A DNA stretch of 6,194 nt. Origin: Paracoccaceae bacterium. GTDB lineage: Bacteria; Pseudomonadota; Alphaproteobacteria; Rhodobacterales; Rhodobacteraceae. Made by a program: the position numbers and the translations under genes. Shown piece after piece: positions 1-6,194 of the stretch (within the stretch, counting starts at the first letter, position 1; every line of letters begins with the position of its first letter). The stretch spans positions 1-6,194 of the forward strand of contig NVQY01000220.1 in NCBI GenBank assembly GCA_002400675.1. The letters are read 5' to 3'. A model generated the notes under the pieces. It saw only the letters and a program-made list of their open reading frames with translations, was not told the DNA's origin and searched no databases.

Positions 1-230
1 TCGCACAGGAATTGATGCAAAGCGGGGCGGATTACATCGCCAAAGCTTTGCGCGCCTTGGGGTGGAAGCCGGGCGAGGTCTTGTGCCTGACCGGCGGTGT
101 GGGGCCGCAGTATCAGGCCTATTTACCTACGGAAATGGCCACTTGTGTCACCGCGCCATTGGGCAGCGGGCTGGACGGGGCCTTGGCCTTGGCGGCACAG
201 ATCGGCCACGAAACGGGGGATCGCCCATGA
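1..230 (+). CDS. BadF/BadG/BcrA/BcrD-family sugar kinase, probable N-acetylglucosamine kinase (C-terminal part only)
   Basis: Only the last 75 codons are present; the first whole codon begins at base 3 and the 5' part lies outside the window. The tail carries a glycine-rich LTGGVG segment about 30 residues in, matching the adenosine-binding loop of the actin-like ATPase fold. It is followed by a PLGSGLDGALALA segment, typical of the C-terminal helix of BadF/BadG-type kinases such as GlcNAc kinase. Such enzymes phosphorylate a free amino sugar in the cytoplasm using ATP. The following genes encode a GntR regulator, a glucosamine-6-P deaminase and NagA, which makes GlcNAc the likely substrate (NagK role). 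That assignment is inferred from context, because the catalytic N-terminal half cannot be seen. The stop codon overlaps the next start (ATGA). Confidence 0.82.
   Translation, partial: AQELMQSGADYIAKALRALGWKPGEVLCLTGGVGPQYQAYLPTEMATCVTAPLGSGLDGALALAAQIGHETGDRP
215..220 (+). promoter_or_regulatory. Shine-Dalgarno sequence for the GntR regulator
   Basis: GGGGGA lies six bases before the ATG at 227, inside the end of the kinase gene. It supports 227 as the start rather than any upstream in-frame codon, since the upstream extension would overlap the kinase and does not resemble a GntR N-terminus. Confidence 0.6.
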
Positions 231-1000
231 GCATTGCAGAGTTTCTGAAACCGCAGGACTGGTTCAACGCCACGTCGGGACCGCTGTATGTGCGGCTGCA
301 AAAACGCATTCAGCAAGGGATCGATACCGGGTTGCTGACCCCCGAAGCGCCGCTTCCGGCGGAACGCGAGATCGCCGCGCTGACCGGCTTGTCGCGCGTC
401 ACCGTGCGCAAGGCGATGGGCGAGTTGGTGGAAAAGGGCGTCATTGTCCAGCGGCAGGGATCGGGGTCGTTTGTGGTCGATCCGGCGCAGCGGGTGGAAC
501 AATCGCTGTCACGGCTGACCTCGTTCACCGAGGATATGGCGCGCCGGGGTATGGAATCGCAATCGCACTGGCTGGAACGCGGATTGTTCATGCCCTCGCC
601 CGAAGAAGTGTTGGCACTGGCGCTGGGGGCGGATGACTCGGTGGTGCGGATTGCCCGGCTGCGCACGGCGGACGGGCGGCCCATGGCGATTGAGCGCGCC
701 TCGTTGCCGCCCGATCTGCTGCCCAATCCGACCGCTTTGACCCATTCCCTATACGAAGAACTGGGCAAGTCCGGCAATCGCCCGGTGCGCGCGTTACAAA
801 AGATTTCGGCGATCAATCTGGGCCAACCGGACGCCGATCTGTTGCGGGTCAATGCGGGGGACGCAGGGTTAAAAATCGAGCGGACGTCGTATTTGCCGGG
901 CGGGCGCGTGGCCGAGTTCACCCGGTCGATCTATCGCGGGGATGCCTATGAATTTGTTGCCGAATTACGGCTTGCACAGAGATCTCAGGGGACCACATGA
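227..1000 (+). CDS. GntR-family (HutC/UTRA subfamily) transcriptional regulator, probable amino-sugar operon regulator
   Basis: This 257-residue protein has the normal length for the HutC/NagR/DasR subfamily. Residues about 19-83 form a winged helix-turn-helix: PLYVRLQKRIQQGI, then LPAEREIAALTGLSRVTVRK, then the wing GSGSFV. Residues about 95-247 form a UTRA ligand-binding domain, with the signature GRPMAIERASLP (150-161) and a closing YRGDAYEFVAEL (236-247). Characterised relatives (B. subtilis NagR/YvoA, Streptomyces DasR) bind glucosamine-6-P or GlcNAc-6-P and release operators in amino-sugar genes. The position between a sugar kinase and the deaminase/NagA genes suggests the same role, probably including autoregulation. 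The ATG at 227 overlaps the kinase stop, and its own stop overlaps the next start. In proteobacteria such regulators have been named NagR or NagQ; I cannot decide between the names. No operator is visible, as the operon promoter lies upstream of the window. Confidence 0.95.
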   Translation: MSIAEFLKPQDWFNATSGPLYVRLQKRIQQGIDTGLLTPEAPLPAEREIAALTGLSRVTVRKAMGELVEKGVIVQRQGSGSFVVDPAQRVEQSLSRLTSFTEDMARRGMESQSHWLERGLFMPSPEEVLALALGADDSVVRIARLRTADGRPMAIERASLPPDLLPNPTALTHSLYEELGKSGNRPVRALQKISAINLGQPDADLLRVNAGDAGLKIERTSYLPGGRVAEFTRSIYRGDAYEFVAELRLAQRSQGTT

Positions 1001-2028
1001 CCACAAATACCAGCCTGATGCGGCGCGAAATCCTCGAAATTCCCCAAGCGGTTGACCGGTTGTTAACCCATGGGGCGCAAGATATCGCAAAGGCAGCCCA
1101 AGCCGTGCGTGACCTTGATCCGGGGGTTGTTATAACGGTGGCGCGCGGGTCGTCGGACCATGTGTGCACCTATCTGAAATACGCGACCGAGTTGCTGTTG
1201 GGCATCCCCGTCGCCTCGGTCGGGCCGTCGATTGCGTCGATCTATGGCGCGCCTTTGCGGTTGGCGGGGGGGCTTTGCCTGTCGGTGTCGCAATCGGGGC
1301 AAAGCCCGGATATCGTCGAAATGGCCCGCACGGCGCGGCGCGATGGGGCGTTGTCGATTGCCATCACCAACGACGCGGCGTCACCGCTGGCCGAGGTCAG
1401 CAGCTATACGCTGGACATGCACGCAGGGGTCGAACGCAGCGTGGCGGCGACCAAGACCTTTGTCACCGCGGCGGTGGCGGGATTGTTGTTGCTGGCCGAA
1501 TGGCGCGGCGATGATGCTTTGCGCGCGGCCATTCACGCCTTGCCGAAACAGCTTGAGGCCGCGAGTGCCATCGACTGGCCCGAAGTGCGCGCGGCGATCA
1601 CCGGCGAGCAATCGCTGTTCACGCTGGGGCGCGGGCCGGTCTGGGCGATTTCCAATGAGGCGGCGCTGAAGTTCAAGGAAACCTGCCAGATCCACGCCGA
1701 AAGTTATTCCTCGGCTGAGGTTCTGCACGGGCCTGTTTCCATCGTCGATCAGGGGTTTGTGGTGTTGGGGTTTGCCGCTGGTGACGCCGCAGAACAGTCG
1801 CTGGCCGGGATTACCGACCAGATTTCCGCCAAGGGCGCGCGGGTGTTCACCACCTCGTCGCAGGTGCGTCATGCCACGGCGATAGAGCATGTGCGCACCG
1901 ATCATCCGCTGACCGACCCGATTGCCCTTATCGTGTCGTTCTATGCCATGGTCGAACGCATCGCCACGTCGCGCGGCATCAACCCCGACCTGCCACGCCA
2001 CCTTAAGAAGGTCACGCAAACCCTATGA
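997..2028 (+). CDS. nagB-II: SIS-domain glucosamine-6-phosphate deaminase, NagB-II type
   Basis: This 343-residue cytoplasmic protein has two SIS domains (about 35-170 and 195-330) and resembles the isomerase half of GlmS without the glutaminase domain. The first SIS domain carries the sugar-phosphate loop SVSQSGQSPD (96-105). In the second, KFKE and IHAESYSSAEVLHGP put E228 and H244 where E. coli GlmS has Glu488 and His504. The C-terminal PRHLKKVT puts K338 where GlmS has Lys603. Without an ammonia-producing domain, the expected reaction is glucosamine-6-P to fructose-6-P plus ammonia, replacing the unrelated classical NagB. The neighbouring NagA, which makes glucosamine-6-P, supports this strongly. 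An AgaS-like role on galactosamine-6-P is possible but less likely. AGGGGA at 987-992 is the ribosome site, and both ends have 4-base ATGA overlaps. Confidence 0.9.
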   Translation: MTTNTSLMRREILEIPQAVDRLLTHGAQDIAKAAQAVRDLDPGVVITVARGSSDHVCTYLKYATELLLGIPVASVGPSIASIYGAPLRLAGGLCLSVSQSGQSPDIVEMARTARRDGALSIAITNDAASPLAEVSSYTLDMHAGVERSVAATKTFVTAAVAGLLLLAEWRGDDALRAAIHALPKQLEAASAIDWPEVRAAITGEQSLFTLGRGPVWAISNEAALKFKETCQIHAESYSSAEVLHGPVSIVDQGFVVLGFAAGDAAEQSLAGITDQISAKGARVFTTSSQVRHATAIEHVRTDHPLTDPIALIVSFYAMVERIATSRGINPDLPRHLKKVTQTL

Positions 2029-3188
2029 TGGATCAGCTAGTCGCCTTTATCGGAGCCGATATTTTTGACGGCACAAGGGTCGTTTGCGACCATGCGCTGT
2101 TGGTTCAGGGCGGCGTGGTGCGCGGGGTCGTGGCGCGCGCTGATGTGCCCGGCGAGGCCCGGATCGGCCGGCGTGACGGCGGGACATTAGTGCCGGGGTT
2201 TGTTGATTTGCAGGTCAACGGCGGCGGCGGGGTGATGTTCAACGACGCGCCGTCGCTGGCGACGCTAAAGGTGATCGCGCGCGCGCATGGACGGTTGGGG
2301 GCGACGTCGATCCTGCCCACGTTGATCACCGACACGCCCGACAAGACCCGCGCGGCGATTGCGGCGGTGGAGGCGGCGATTGCGCAGGGTATCCCCGGCA
2401 TCACCGGGCTGCATCTGGAAGGTCCGCACCTGTCGCAGGCCCGCAAAGGCGCGCATGATGGCGATTTGATCCGGCCCATGACGGGGACGGATGTGACCGT
2501 CCTGCTAGGGGCCGCGGCCAGCCTGCCGGTGCTGAAGGTGACGATTGCCCCGGAAAGTGTCACGTTTGAACAGATGCAGAGGCTGTCGGGGGCCGGGATT
2601 ATCCTGTCGCTGGGGCATACGGATGCTGGCCACGCCACTTGCGTTACGGCGTTTGAGAACGGGGTGCGCTGTGCCACCCATCTATTTAACGCCATGAGTC
2701 CGTTGGGAAATCGCGAACCCGGGTTGGTTGGCGCGGTGTTGGGGACCGGCGGGGTTTCAGCCGGCATGATCGCCGATAAGGTGCATGTGCATCCCGAGGC
2801 CATGGGGGCGGCGCTGCGGGCAAAACGCGGGCCGGGGCGGGTATTTCTGGTCAGTGACGCGATGGCGACGGCGGGGTCCGGGATTGACAGCTTTGTTCTG
2901 AATGGCCGCCGGATTGGCCGCGAGGATGGCCGTCTGACGTTGGCGGATGGCACGTTGGCGGGGGCTGATCTGGCGCTGACTACAGCGATTGGCAACCTTG
3001 TGCGGGCCTGTGATCTGCCGTTGCAAACCGCGTTGGCAATGGCCACGTCAATCCCGGCGGGGGTGATTGGGCTGGGGCGGATGCTGGGCCATATTGGCGC
3101 GGGGCGGGCGGCGGATTTTGTGCATCTGGGCGACGATCTGGACCTGCGCGGAGTCTGGAGGAAGGGCAAGCGTCTGGTCGATAGCTGA
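2025..3188 (+). CDS. nagA: N-acetylglucosamine-6-phosphate deacetylase
   Basis: This 387-residue amidohydrolase has the usual length for the family. It hydrolyses GlcNAc-6-P to glucosamine-6-P and acetate in the cytoplasm, feeding the deaminase encoded just upstream. VPGFVDLQVNGGGG (56-69) is the NagA form of the first strand, with Q where many amidohydrolases have a metal-binding His. LEGPH supplies the metal ligand E132, SLGHTD supplies H198, and CATHLFNAM supplies H219. H254 in DKVHVH is the substrate-contacting His, and D278 in LVSDAMATAG is the catalytic Asp. All key residues are present. The start is ATG 2025, overlapping the deaminase stop; ATG 2028 directly follows and could also be used. 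The ribosome site is poor (AAGAAGG ends 13 bases upstream), so translation probably depends on coupling to the deaminase gene. Confidence 0.97.
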   Translation: MMDQLVAFIGADIFDGTRVVCDHALLVQGGVVRGVVARADVPGEARIGRRDGGTLVPGFVDLQVNGGGGVMFNDAPSLATLKVIARAHGRLGATSILPTLITDTPDKTRAAIAAVEAAIAQGIPGITGLHLEGPHLSQARKGAHDGDLIRPMTGTDVTVLLGAAASLPVLKVTIAPESVTFEQMQRLSGAGIILSLGHTDAGHATCVTAFENGVRCATHLFNAMSPLGNREPGLVGAVLGTGGVSAGMIADKVHVHPEAMGAALRAKRGPGRVFLVSDAMATAGSGIDSFVLNGRRIGREDGRLTLADGTLAGADLALTTAIGNLVRACDLPLQTALAMATSIPAGVIGLGRMLGHIGAGRAADFVHLGDDLDLRGVWRKGKRLVDS

Positions 3189-3208
3189 CGGGATGCAGGC
3201 GAATTGTT

Positions 3209-3220
3209 GCGGGGGGAAAT
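3209..3220 (+). repeat. 12-base direct repeat, left copy
   Basis: GCGGGGGGAAAT is repeated exactly at 3354-3365. This copy ends on the last base of the encoded tRNA CCA. The run of six G makes it low in complexity, so chance or slippage could explain it. Confidence 0.4.
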
Positions 3221-3296
3221 GGTGGTCCGTACAGGATTTGAACCTGTGACCCCACGCTTCGGAGGCGTGTACTCTATCCAGCTGAGCTAACGGACC
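3220..3296 (-). tRNA. tRNA-Arg (anticodon CCG)
   Basis: Read on the minus strand, the 77 bases fold into a full cloverleaf. The acceptor stem GGTCCGT/ACGGACC has seven Watson-Crick pairs. The D stem is GCTC/GAGT with one G-T pair. The anticodon stem CACGC/GCGTG carries the loop CTCCGAA. The T stem ACAGG/CCTGT carries the loop TTCAAAT. The discriminator base is A and CCA is encoded in the gene. The anticodon CCG (bases 3262-3260) reads the arginine codon CGG, which is common in this GC-rich DNA. The gene faces the nag operon, and there is no clear promoter or T-rich terminator beside it. Confidence 0.98.
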
Positions 3297-3326
3297 ATTC
3301 GCCGGGATTGCCTAGCGCCCAGAGGT

Positions 3327-3356
3327 CGCGCGCGCAAGGCGAAAGGTGCGCGCGCG
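3327..3356. repeat. GC-alternating inverted repeat (10-bp stem, 10-base loop)
   Basis: The arm CGCGCGCGCA (3327-3336) pairs perfectly with TGCGCGCGCG (3347-3356) around the loop AGGCGAAAGG. It is the strongest inverted repeat I saw outside genes. No T-run follows on either strand, so it is not a textbook intrinsic terminator. It lies about 30 bases upstream of the tRNA 5' end and about 95 bases before the next + strand start. It could slow readthrough from the nag operon, form part of the leader of the next gene, or favour Z-DNA. Its role is unknown. Confidence 0.5.
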
Positions 3357-3365
3357 GGGGGAAAT
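3354..3365 (+). repeat. 12-base direct repeat, right copy
   Basis: This is the second exact copy of GCGGGGGGAAAT, 145 bases right of the first, so the pair brackets the tRNA. It overlaps the last bases of the GC-alternating inverted repeat. Confidence 0.4.
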
Positions 3366-3434
3366 TATCGCGCCAACCGCTTTTTGCTTGCGTTGCGCGG
3401 CCCGGTTCCGGCCTTATTGGAGAACGAAATCAAC

Positions 3435-3439
3435 AAAGG
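3435..3439 (+). promoter_or_regulatory. Probable Shine-Dalgarno deciding the GTG start of the membrane aminopropyltransferase-like gene
   Basis: AAAGG lies ten bases before GTG 3450. It favours that start over the in-frame TTG codons at 3384 and 3417, which would add a short polar extension unlike the usual family N-terminus just ahead of the first membrane helix. Confidence 0.5.
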
Positions 3440-3449
3440 CAGAATATCG

Positions 3450-4943
3450 GTGCAAAAGTCCCCTCTTTGGTTGTTGCTAAGCGTGCAGGCCGTCGTTTCC
3501 GCCGCCTCGCTGGTGGTCGAGATTGTCGCCGGGCGGATGTTGGCGCCCTATGTGGGCATGTCGCTGTATACCTGGACCTCGGTGATTGCGGTGGTGTTGG
3601 CGGGGTTTTCGGTGGGGCATTGGCTGGGGGGAATGCTGGCGGAATATGAGCGCCGCGCGGCCTTGCGCGCCACGGGTTGGGCGATGCTGGCGGCGGGGGG
3701 CAGCACGGCGATTGCCATCGTGTTGCTGCAACAGATTGCCGGGCCGGTGTTGCTGGCGGTGGATCATCCGGTGTGGGGTATCGCGGTGCTGGCGGCGATG
3801 GTGTTCTTTCTGCCCAGTTGCTTTGCCGGGGTCCCTGCCCCGGTGCTGGCGCGCTTTGCGGTTGAGGGCAGCGACCGGTCGGGGCGCGCGTTAGGGGCGA
3901 TCTTTGCTGTCGGGGCGGTTGGGGCAATCGGGGGTACGCTGCTGGCCGGGTTCCTGTTCATTTCGTGGTTGGGCACGGCTGCGACACTGGCGGTGGTGAC
4001 GCTGGCCTATGTGGCGGCGGCGCTGGCGTGTTTCATCATGGCCGGGCGTGGGGCGATCATTCTGCCGCTGCTGGCCGGGATCATTGCGCTGGGGCTGGCC
4101 GGGTTGTCGGTGGCAGCACCCAACCCCTGTACCAGCGAAAGCCGCTATTTCTGCATCCGCTCGATCCCGGTTGAGGGGTCCGAAGGCGCGCCGGTGCGGC
4201 TGATGGTGCTGGACCATCTGGTGCACGGGCTAAGTGCGCGGGACCGTCCCAAGGTCATGTATACCGAACATGCGGCGATGCTGGACGCGCTGTCACGGCT
4301 ACGCAGCACCCGCGCGGATTTCACCAGCTTTTTCATCGGCGGCGGCACCTATTCGGTGCCGCGCGCCTTTGCGGAGCGCAACACCGGCGCGCGCACCGTG
4401 GCCGAGATCGACCCCGAAGTCACCCGGCTGGCGGTGCGCGATTTCTGGTTCGATCCCGCCACCGCCCGCATCCTGCACGAAGACGCGCGCCGCGCGCTGT
4501 TGACCCGCCCCGACGACAAATATGACATCATCATGGGCGACGCGTTTACCGATGTGACCGTACCGGCCCATCTGGTGACACAGGAATTCTACGAACTCGT
4601 AGCCTCGCGCCTGACACCCGAGGGCACGTTTTTGATGAACGTGATCGACTACGAGGACCGTCTGGCGGCGCTGGCCTCGGTCGCGCGGACGTTGAAGGAA
4701 GTGTTCCCGGTGGTCGAGATATGGACCAACGCCACCCGCCCCGACCCGGGCGCGCGGGTGGTGTTTGTGCTGGCGGCGGGGCAGGTCGAGACCAGTCAGG
4801 GGCGGATCATCGCCTCGGCCCCGGACCCCACCGAATTTGCGGCGATGGATCCGGGGTGGGTCGCGACCCTGATGGCGGAGCGCGGGATATTGCTGAGCGA
4901 TGATTATGCGCCGATTGACCGGCTGATCGGGCGCCCGGATTAG
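3450..4943 (+). CDS. Membrane-anchored spermidine synthase-like protein (fused membrane domain plus aminopropyltransferase-like domain)
   Basis: With the GTG start the protein has 497 residues. Residues 1-225 are very hydrophobic, with about seven membrane helices near 7-27, 41-63, 77-104, 108-127, 148-173, 176-197 and 202-223. SRLLAPY-like (GRMLAPYVG, 28-36) and GRALGAIFAVGAVGAIGG (145-162) are typical of the fused membrane/spermidine-synthase family. Residues about 228-497 form a Rossmann methyltransferase-like fold. It has a glycine loop IGGGTYSVPR (296-305), E319 in VAEIDPEV where spermidine synthases bind the nucleoside ribose, D345 in HEDARRAL, and D364 in YDIIMGDAFTD at the catalytic Asp position. 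A conserved LLSDDYAPIDRL lies near the end. Canonical enzymes move aminopropyl from decarboxylated AdoMet to putrescine, but the substrate here is unproven: the usual GGGDGG loop is altered and no polyamine gene is adjacent. Cys227 and Cys235 sit just after the last helix. The gene stands alone. Confidence 0.9.
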   Translation: MQKSPLWLLLSVQAVVSAASLVVEIVAGRMLAPYVGMSLYTWTSVIAVVLAGFSVGHWLGGMLAEYERRAALRATGWAMLAAGGSTAIAIVLLQQIAGPVLLAVDHPVWGIAVLAAMVFFLPSCFAGVPAPVLARFAVEGSDRSGRALGAIFAVGAVGAIGGTLLAGFLFISWLGTAATLAVVTLAYVAAALACFIMAGRGAIILPLLAGIIALGLAGLSVAAPNPCTSESRYFCIRSIPVEGSEGAPVRLMVLDHLVHGLSARDRPKVMYTEHAAMLDALSRLRSTRADFTSFFIGGGTYSVPRAFAERNTGARTVAEIDPEVTRLAVRDFWFDPATARILHEDARRALLTRPDDKYDIIMGDAFTDVTVPAHLVTQEFYELVASRLTPEGTFLMNVIDYEDRLAALASVARTLKEVFPVVEIWTNATRPDPGARVVFVLAAGQVETSQGRIIASAPDPTEFAAMDPGWVATLMAERGILLSDDYAPIDRLIGRPD

Positions 4944-4956
4944 GGTCAGGACCCTA
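4941..4956. terminator. Possible bidirectional terminator hairpin between convergent genes
   Basis: TAGGGTC and GACCCTA are perfect inverted arms separated by AG; a realistic RNA hairpin would be a 6-bp stem with a CAGG loop. The left arm begins with the TAG stop of the upstream gene, and the minus-strand carboxypeptidase ends at 4976. Placement in a 32-base gap between convergent stops fits a shared terminator. There is no T-run and the stem is short, so this is tentative. Confidence 0.4.
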
Positions 4957-4975
4957 GCGGGGCACCCGGCACAGG

Positions 4976-6194
4976 TTACAGCCCGTACAGCGCACCGAAC
5001 TTGGCATCGAGATAGTCCAGCAACGGGGCCTCGGACGGGGCCTTGCCGCTGGCGCGCTCGATGATGTCGCGCGGCAGGTACAGGCCTCCGTGGCGCTGTA
5101 CTTTCCTGCGCAACCACTTGGTTGCCATAGCGGTCTTGCCCTCGGCCAGTTGCGCATCCAGCTTTGGCACCGCCGCGCGCAGGGTTTCATACAGGCAGCC
5201 CGCATAGACATTGCCCAGCGTATAGGTCGGGAAATAGCCGAACAGCCCGACCGACCAGTGCACATCCTGCAAACAGCCGTTTGAGGGCTTGTCCACGGCG
5301 TAGCCAAAGTCGGCGGCAAAGCGGTCGTTCCAGGCGGATTCCAGATCGTTCACCTGCAAATCTCCGCTCATCAAGGCGCGTTCCAGATCGAACCGCAGCA
5401 TGATGTGCAGGTTATACTGCACCTCGTCGGCCTCGGTACGGATATAGCCGTTTTGCACCGCGTTGACGGACGCGTAAAAGGTATCGGCGTCGGCAATGCC
5501 GAAATCACCGAACTCTGCTTTCATCTGTTCGAACAGCCAGCCGGTAAAGGCGCGGCTGCGGCCCAGTTGGTTTTCATAGATCCGGCTTTGACTTTCATGC
5601 ACGCCCATGGACACGCCGCGCCCCAGCGGAGTCAGGGCAAAAGCCGGTTTGATGCCCTGTTCATAGGCCCCGTGCCCGACCTCGTGGATGGTGGAAAAGA
5701 AACAGTTGAACGGGTCGTCCGGGTTGGTACGCGTGGTGATGCGCACGTCCGCGCCGCTGCCCGAGGAAAACGGGTGAACCGCCTTGTCGATGCGGCCACG
5801 TTTCAGGTCATAGCCAAAGGTGCGGGCCAGCTTGCGCGCCAATTTCATCTGCTTGGGGGCGGGGTATTTCCCCTCAAGGCCCTGCGGGCGCGGCTGGTCC
5901 AGAACGGCGGCGCGCAAGCCCACCAGACGCGGGCGCATGGCGTCGAACATCGCGGATATTTCCGCCGCAGAGGTGCCCGGTTCGTAATCCTCAAGCATCG
6001 CGTCATAGATGTCGCCACCGGCGGCCAGGGCCGCGCCTTCTTCGCGTTTGAGGGCGACAACCTCTTGCAGGACCGGCAGGAATGCGGCCACGTCTTCGTT
6101 GCTGCGCGCCTCGGCCCATTTGCCTTGCGCCACCGAGGTTACCTGCGCCAACTTGCGGGCCAGATCGCCGGGCACTTTGCTGGCGCGCACGTAG
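4976..6194 (-). CDS. M32-family metallocarboxypeptidase (carboxypeptidase Taq type), N-terminus outside window
   Basis: About 405 residues are visible. Family members are usually near 490-500, so roughly 90 N-terminal residues lie beyond the right edge. The apparent GTG start at 6190 is an internal valine: the frame stays open to the edge, and the residues there (KVPGDLARKLAQVTS) match the interior of the family. The zinc site is HEVGH (bases 5686-5672), followed about 26 residues later by HESQSR, whose Glu is the third metal ligand. Other family signatures present are DEVQYNLHIMLRFDLE, DVHWSVGLFGYFPTYTLGN and a C-terminal LDYLDAKFGALYGL. M32 enzymes are cytoplasmic and remove C-terminal amino acids from peptides, probably in peptide recycling. 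The gene converges on the membrane protein gene and shows no functional link to it. Confidence 0.97.
   Translation of the reverse strand, partial: YVRASKVPGDLARKLAQVTSVAQGKWAEARSNEDVAAFLPVLQEVVALKREEGAALAAGGDIYDAMLEDYEPGTSAAEISAMFDAMRPRLVGLRAAVLDQPRPQGLEGKYPAPKQMKLARKLARTFGYDLKRGRIDKAVHPFSSGSGADVRITTRTNPDDPFNCFFSTIHEVGHGAYEQGIKPAFALTPLGRGVSMGVHESQSRIYENQLGRSRAFTGWLFEQMKAEFGDFGIADADTFYASVNAVQNGYIRTEADEVQYNLHIMLRFDLERALMSGDLQVNDLESAWNDRFAADFGYAVDKPSNGCLQDVHWSVGLFGYFPTYTLGNVYAGCLYETLRAAVPKLDAQLAEGKTAMATKWLRRKVQRHGGLYLPRDIIERASGKAPSEAPLLDYLDAKFGALYGL

Noticed and set aside
62..226. Upstream extension of the GntR reading frame to base 62
   Set aside because: It would overlap the kinase by 169 bases and has no GntR-like content. 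ATG 227 has a good ribosome site and gives the normal family length.
310..921. A 203-codon minus-strand open frame opposite the GntR regulator
   Set aside because: It is antisense to a well-supported regulator and shows no recognisable motif.
2105..3169. A 354-codon open frame on the minus strand opposite nagA
   Set aside because: It lies wholly antisense to a clear nagA with all catalytic residues. Its composition is rich in Pro, Arg, Ser and Ala without recognisable domains, as expected from GC-rich codon bias.
3302..3339. Possible tRNA promoter on the minus strand (CTTGCG, 18-base gap, TAGGCA)
   Set aside because: The match to a sigma-70 consensus is weak in a GC-rich stretch and the -10 would sit very close to the tRNA 5' end. 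I cannot support it over chance.
3308..3649. A 113-codon + strand open frame beginning in the intergenic region
   Set aside because: It runs into the membrane protein gene in another frame, lacks a convincing ribosome site and is glycine/arginine-biased without a domain.
4299..5117. A 272-codon minus-strand open frame across the end of the membrane protein gene and into the carboxypeptidase region
   Set aside because: It overlaps two well-supported genes in other frames, has an Arg-, Gln- and His-rich sequence with no domain, and spans their convergent junction.
6188..6190. GTG as a true start of the M32 carboxypeptidase
   Set aside because: The frame remains open to the window edge and the protein would lack about 90 residues of the usual family N-terminus, so this is an internal Val codon.

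Overview
The window is GC-rich DNA with tightly packed genes. Codon use and the protein families point to an alphaproteobacterium, most likely of the Rhodobacterales (Roseobacter/Paracoccus) type. That placement is inferred from the style of the proteins, not from a database search.

Positions 1-3188 hold the downstream end of an amino-sugar (N-acetylglucosamine, GlcNAc) catabolic operon on the + strand. It runs: C-terminal tail of a BadF/BadG-family sugar kinase (probably GlcNAc kinase), a GntR/UTRA-family regulator, a double-SIS-domain glucosamine-6-phosphate deaminase (NagB-II type), and N-acetylglucosamine-6-phosphate deacetylase (NagA). Each of the three junctions is a 4-base ATGA overlap, so the genes are probably translationally coupled. 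Together they phosphorylate GlcNAc, remove the acetate, and convert glucosamine-6-P to fructose-6-P plus ammonia, with a regulator expected to sense an amino-sugar phosphate. Any transporter genes and the operon promoter would lie left of the window.

Positions 3189-3449 are intergenic. They contain a complete tRNA-Arg(CCG) gene on the minus strand with an encoded CCA end, a GC-alternating inverted repeat, and a 12-base direct repeat bracketing the tRNA. The nag operon and the tRNA are convergent.

Positions 3450-4943 (+) encode a seven-helix membrane protein fused to a spermidine-synthase-like domain. It converges on a minus-strand M32 (Taq-type) metallocarboxypeptidase gene that runs off the right edge. 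A short perfect inverted repeat lies between the two stop codons.

Most of the region is ordinary housekeeping and catabolic content. I found no convincing undescribed system. The points most worth a second look are the membrane topology and altered glycine loop of the aminopropyltransferase-like protein, the repeats around the tRNA, and the fully overlapping nag cassette with its SIS-type deaminase.
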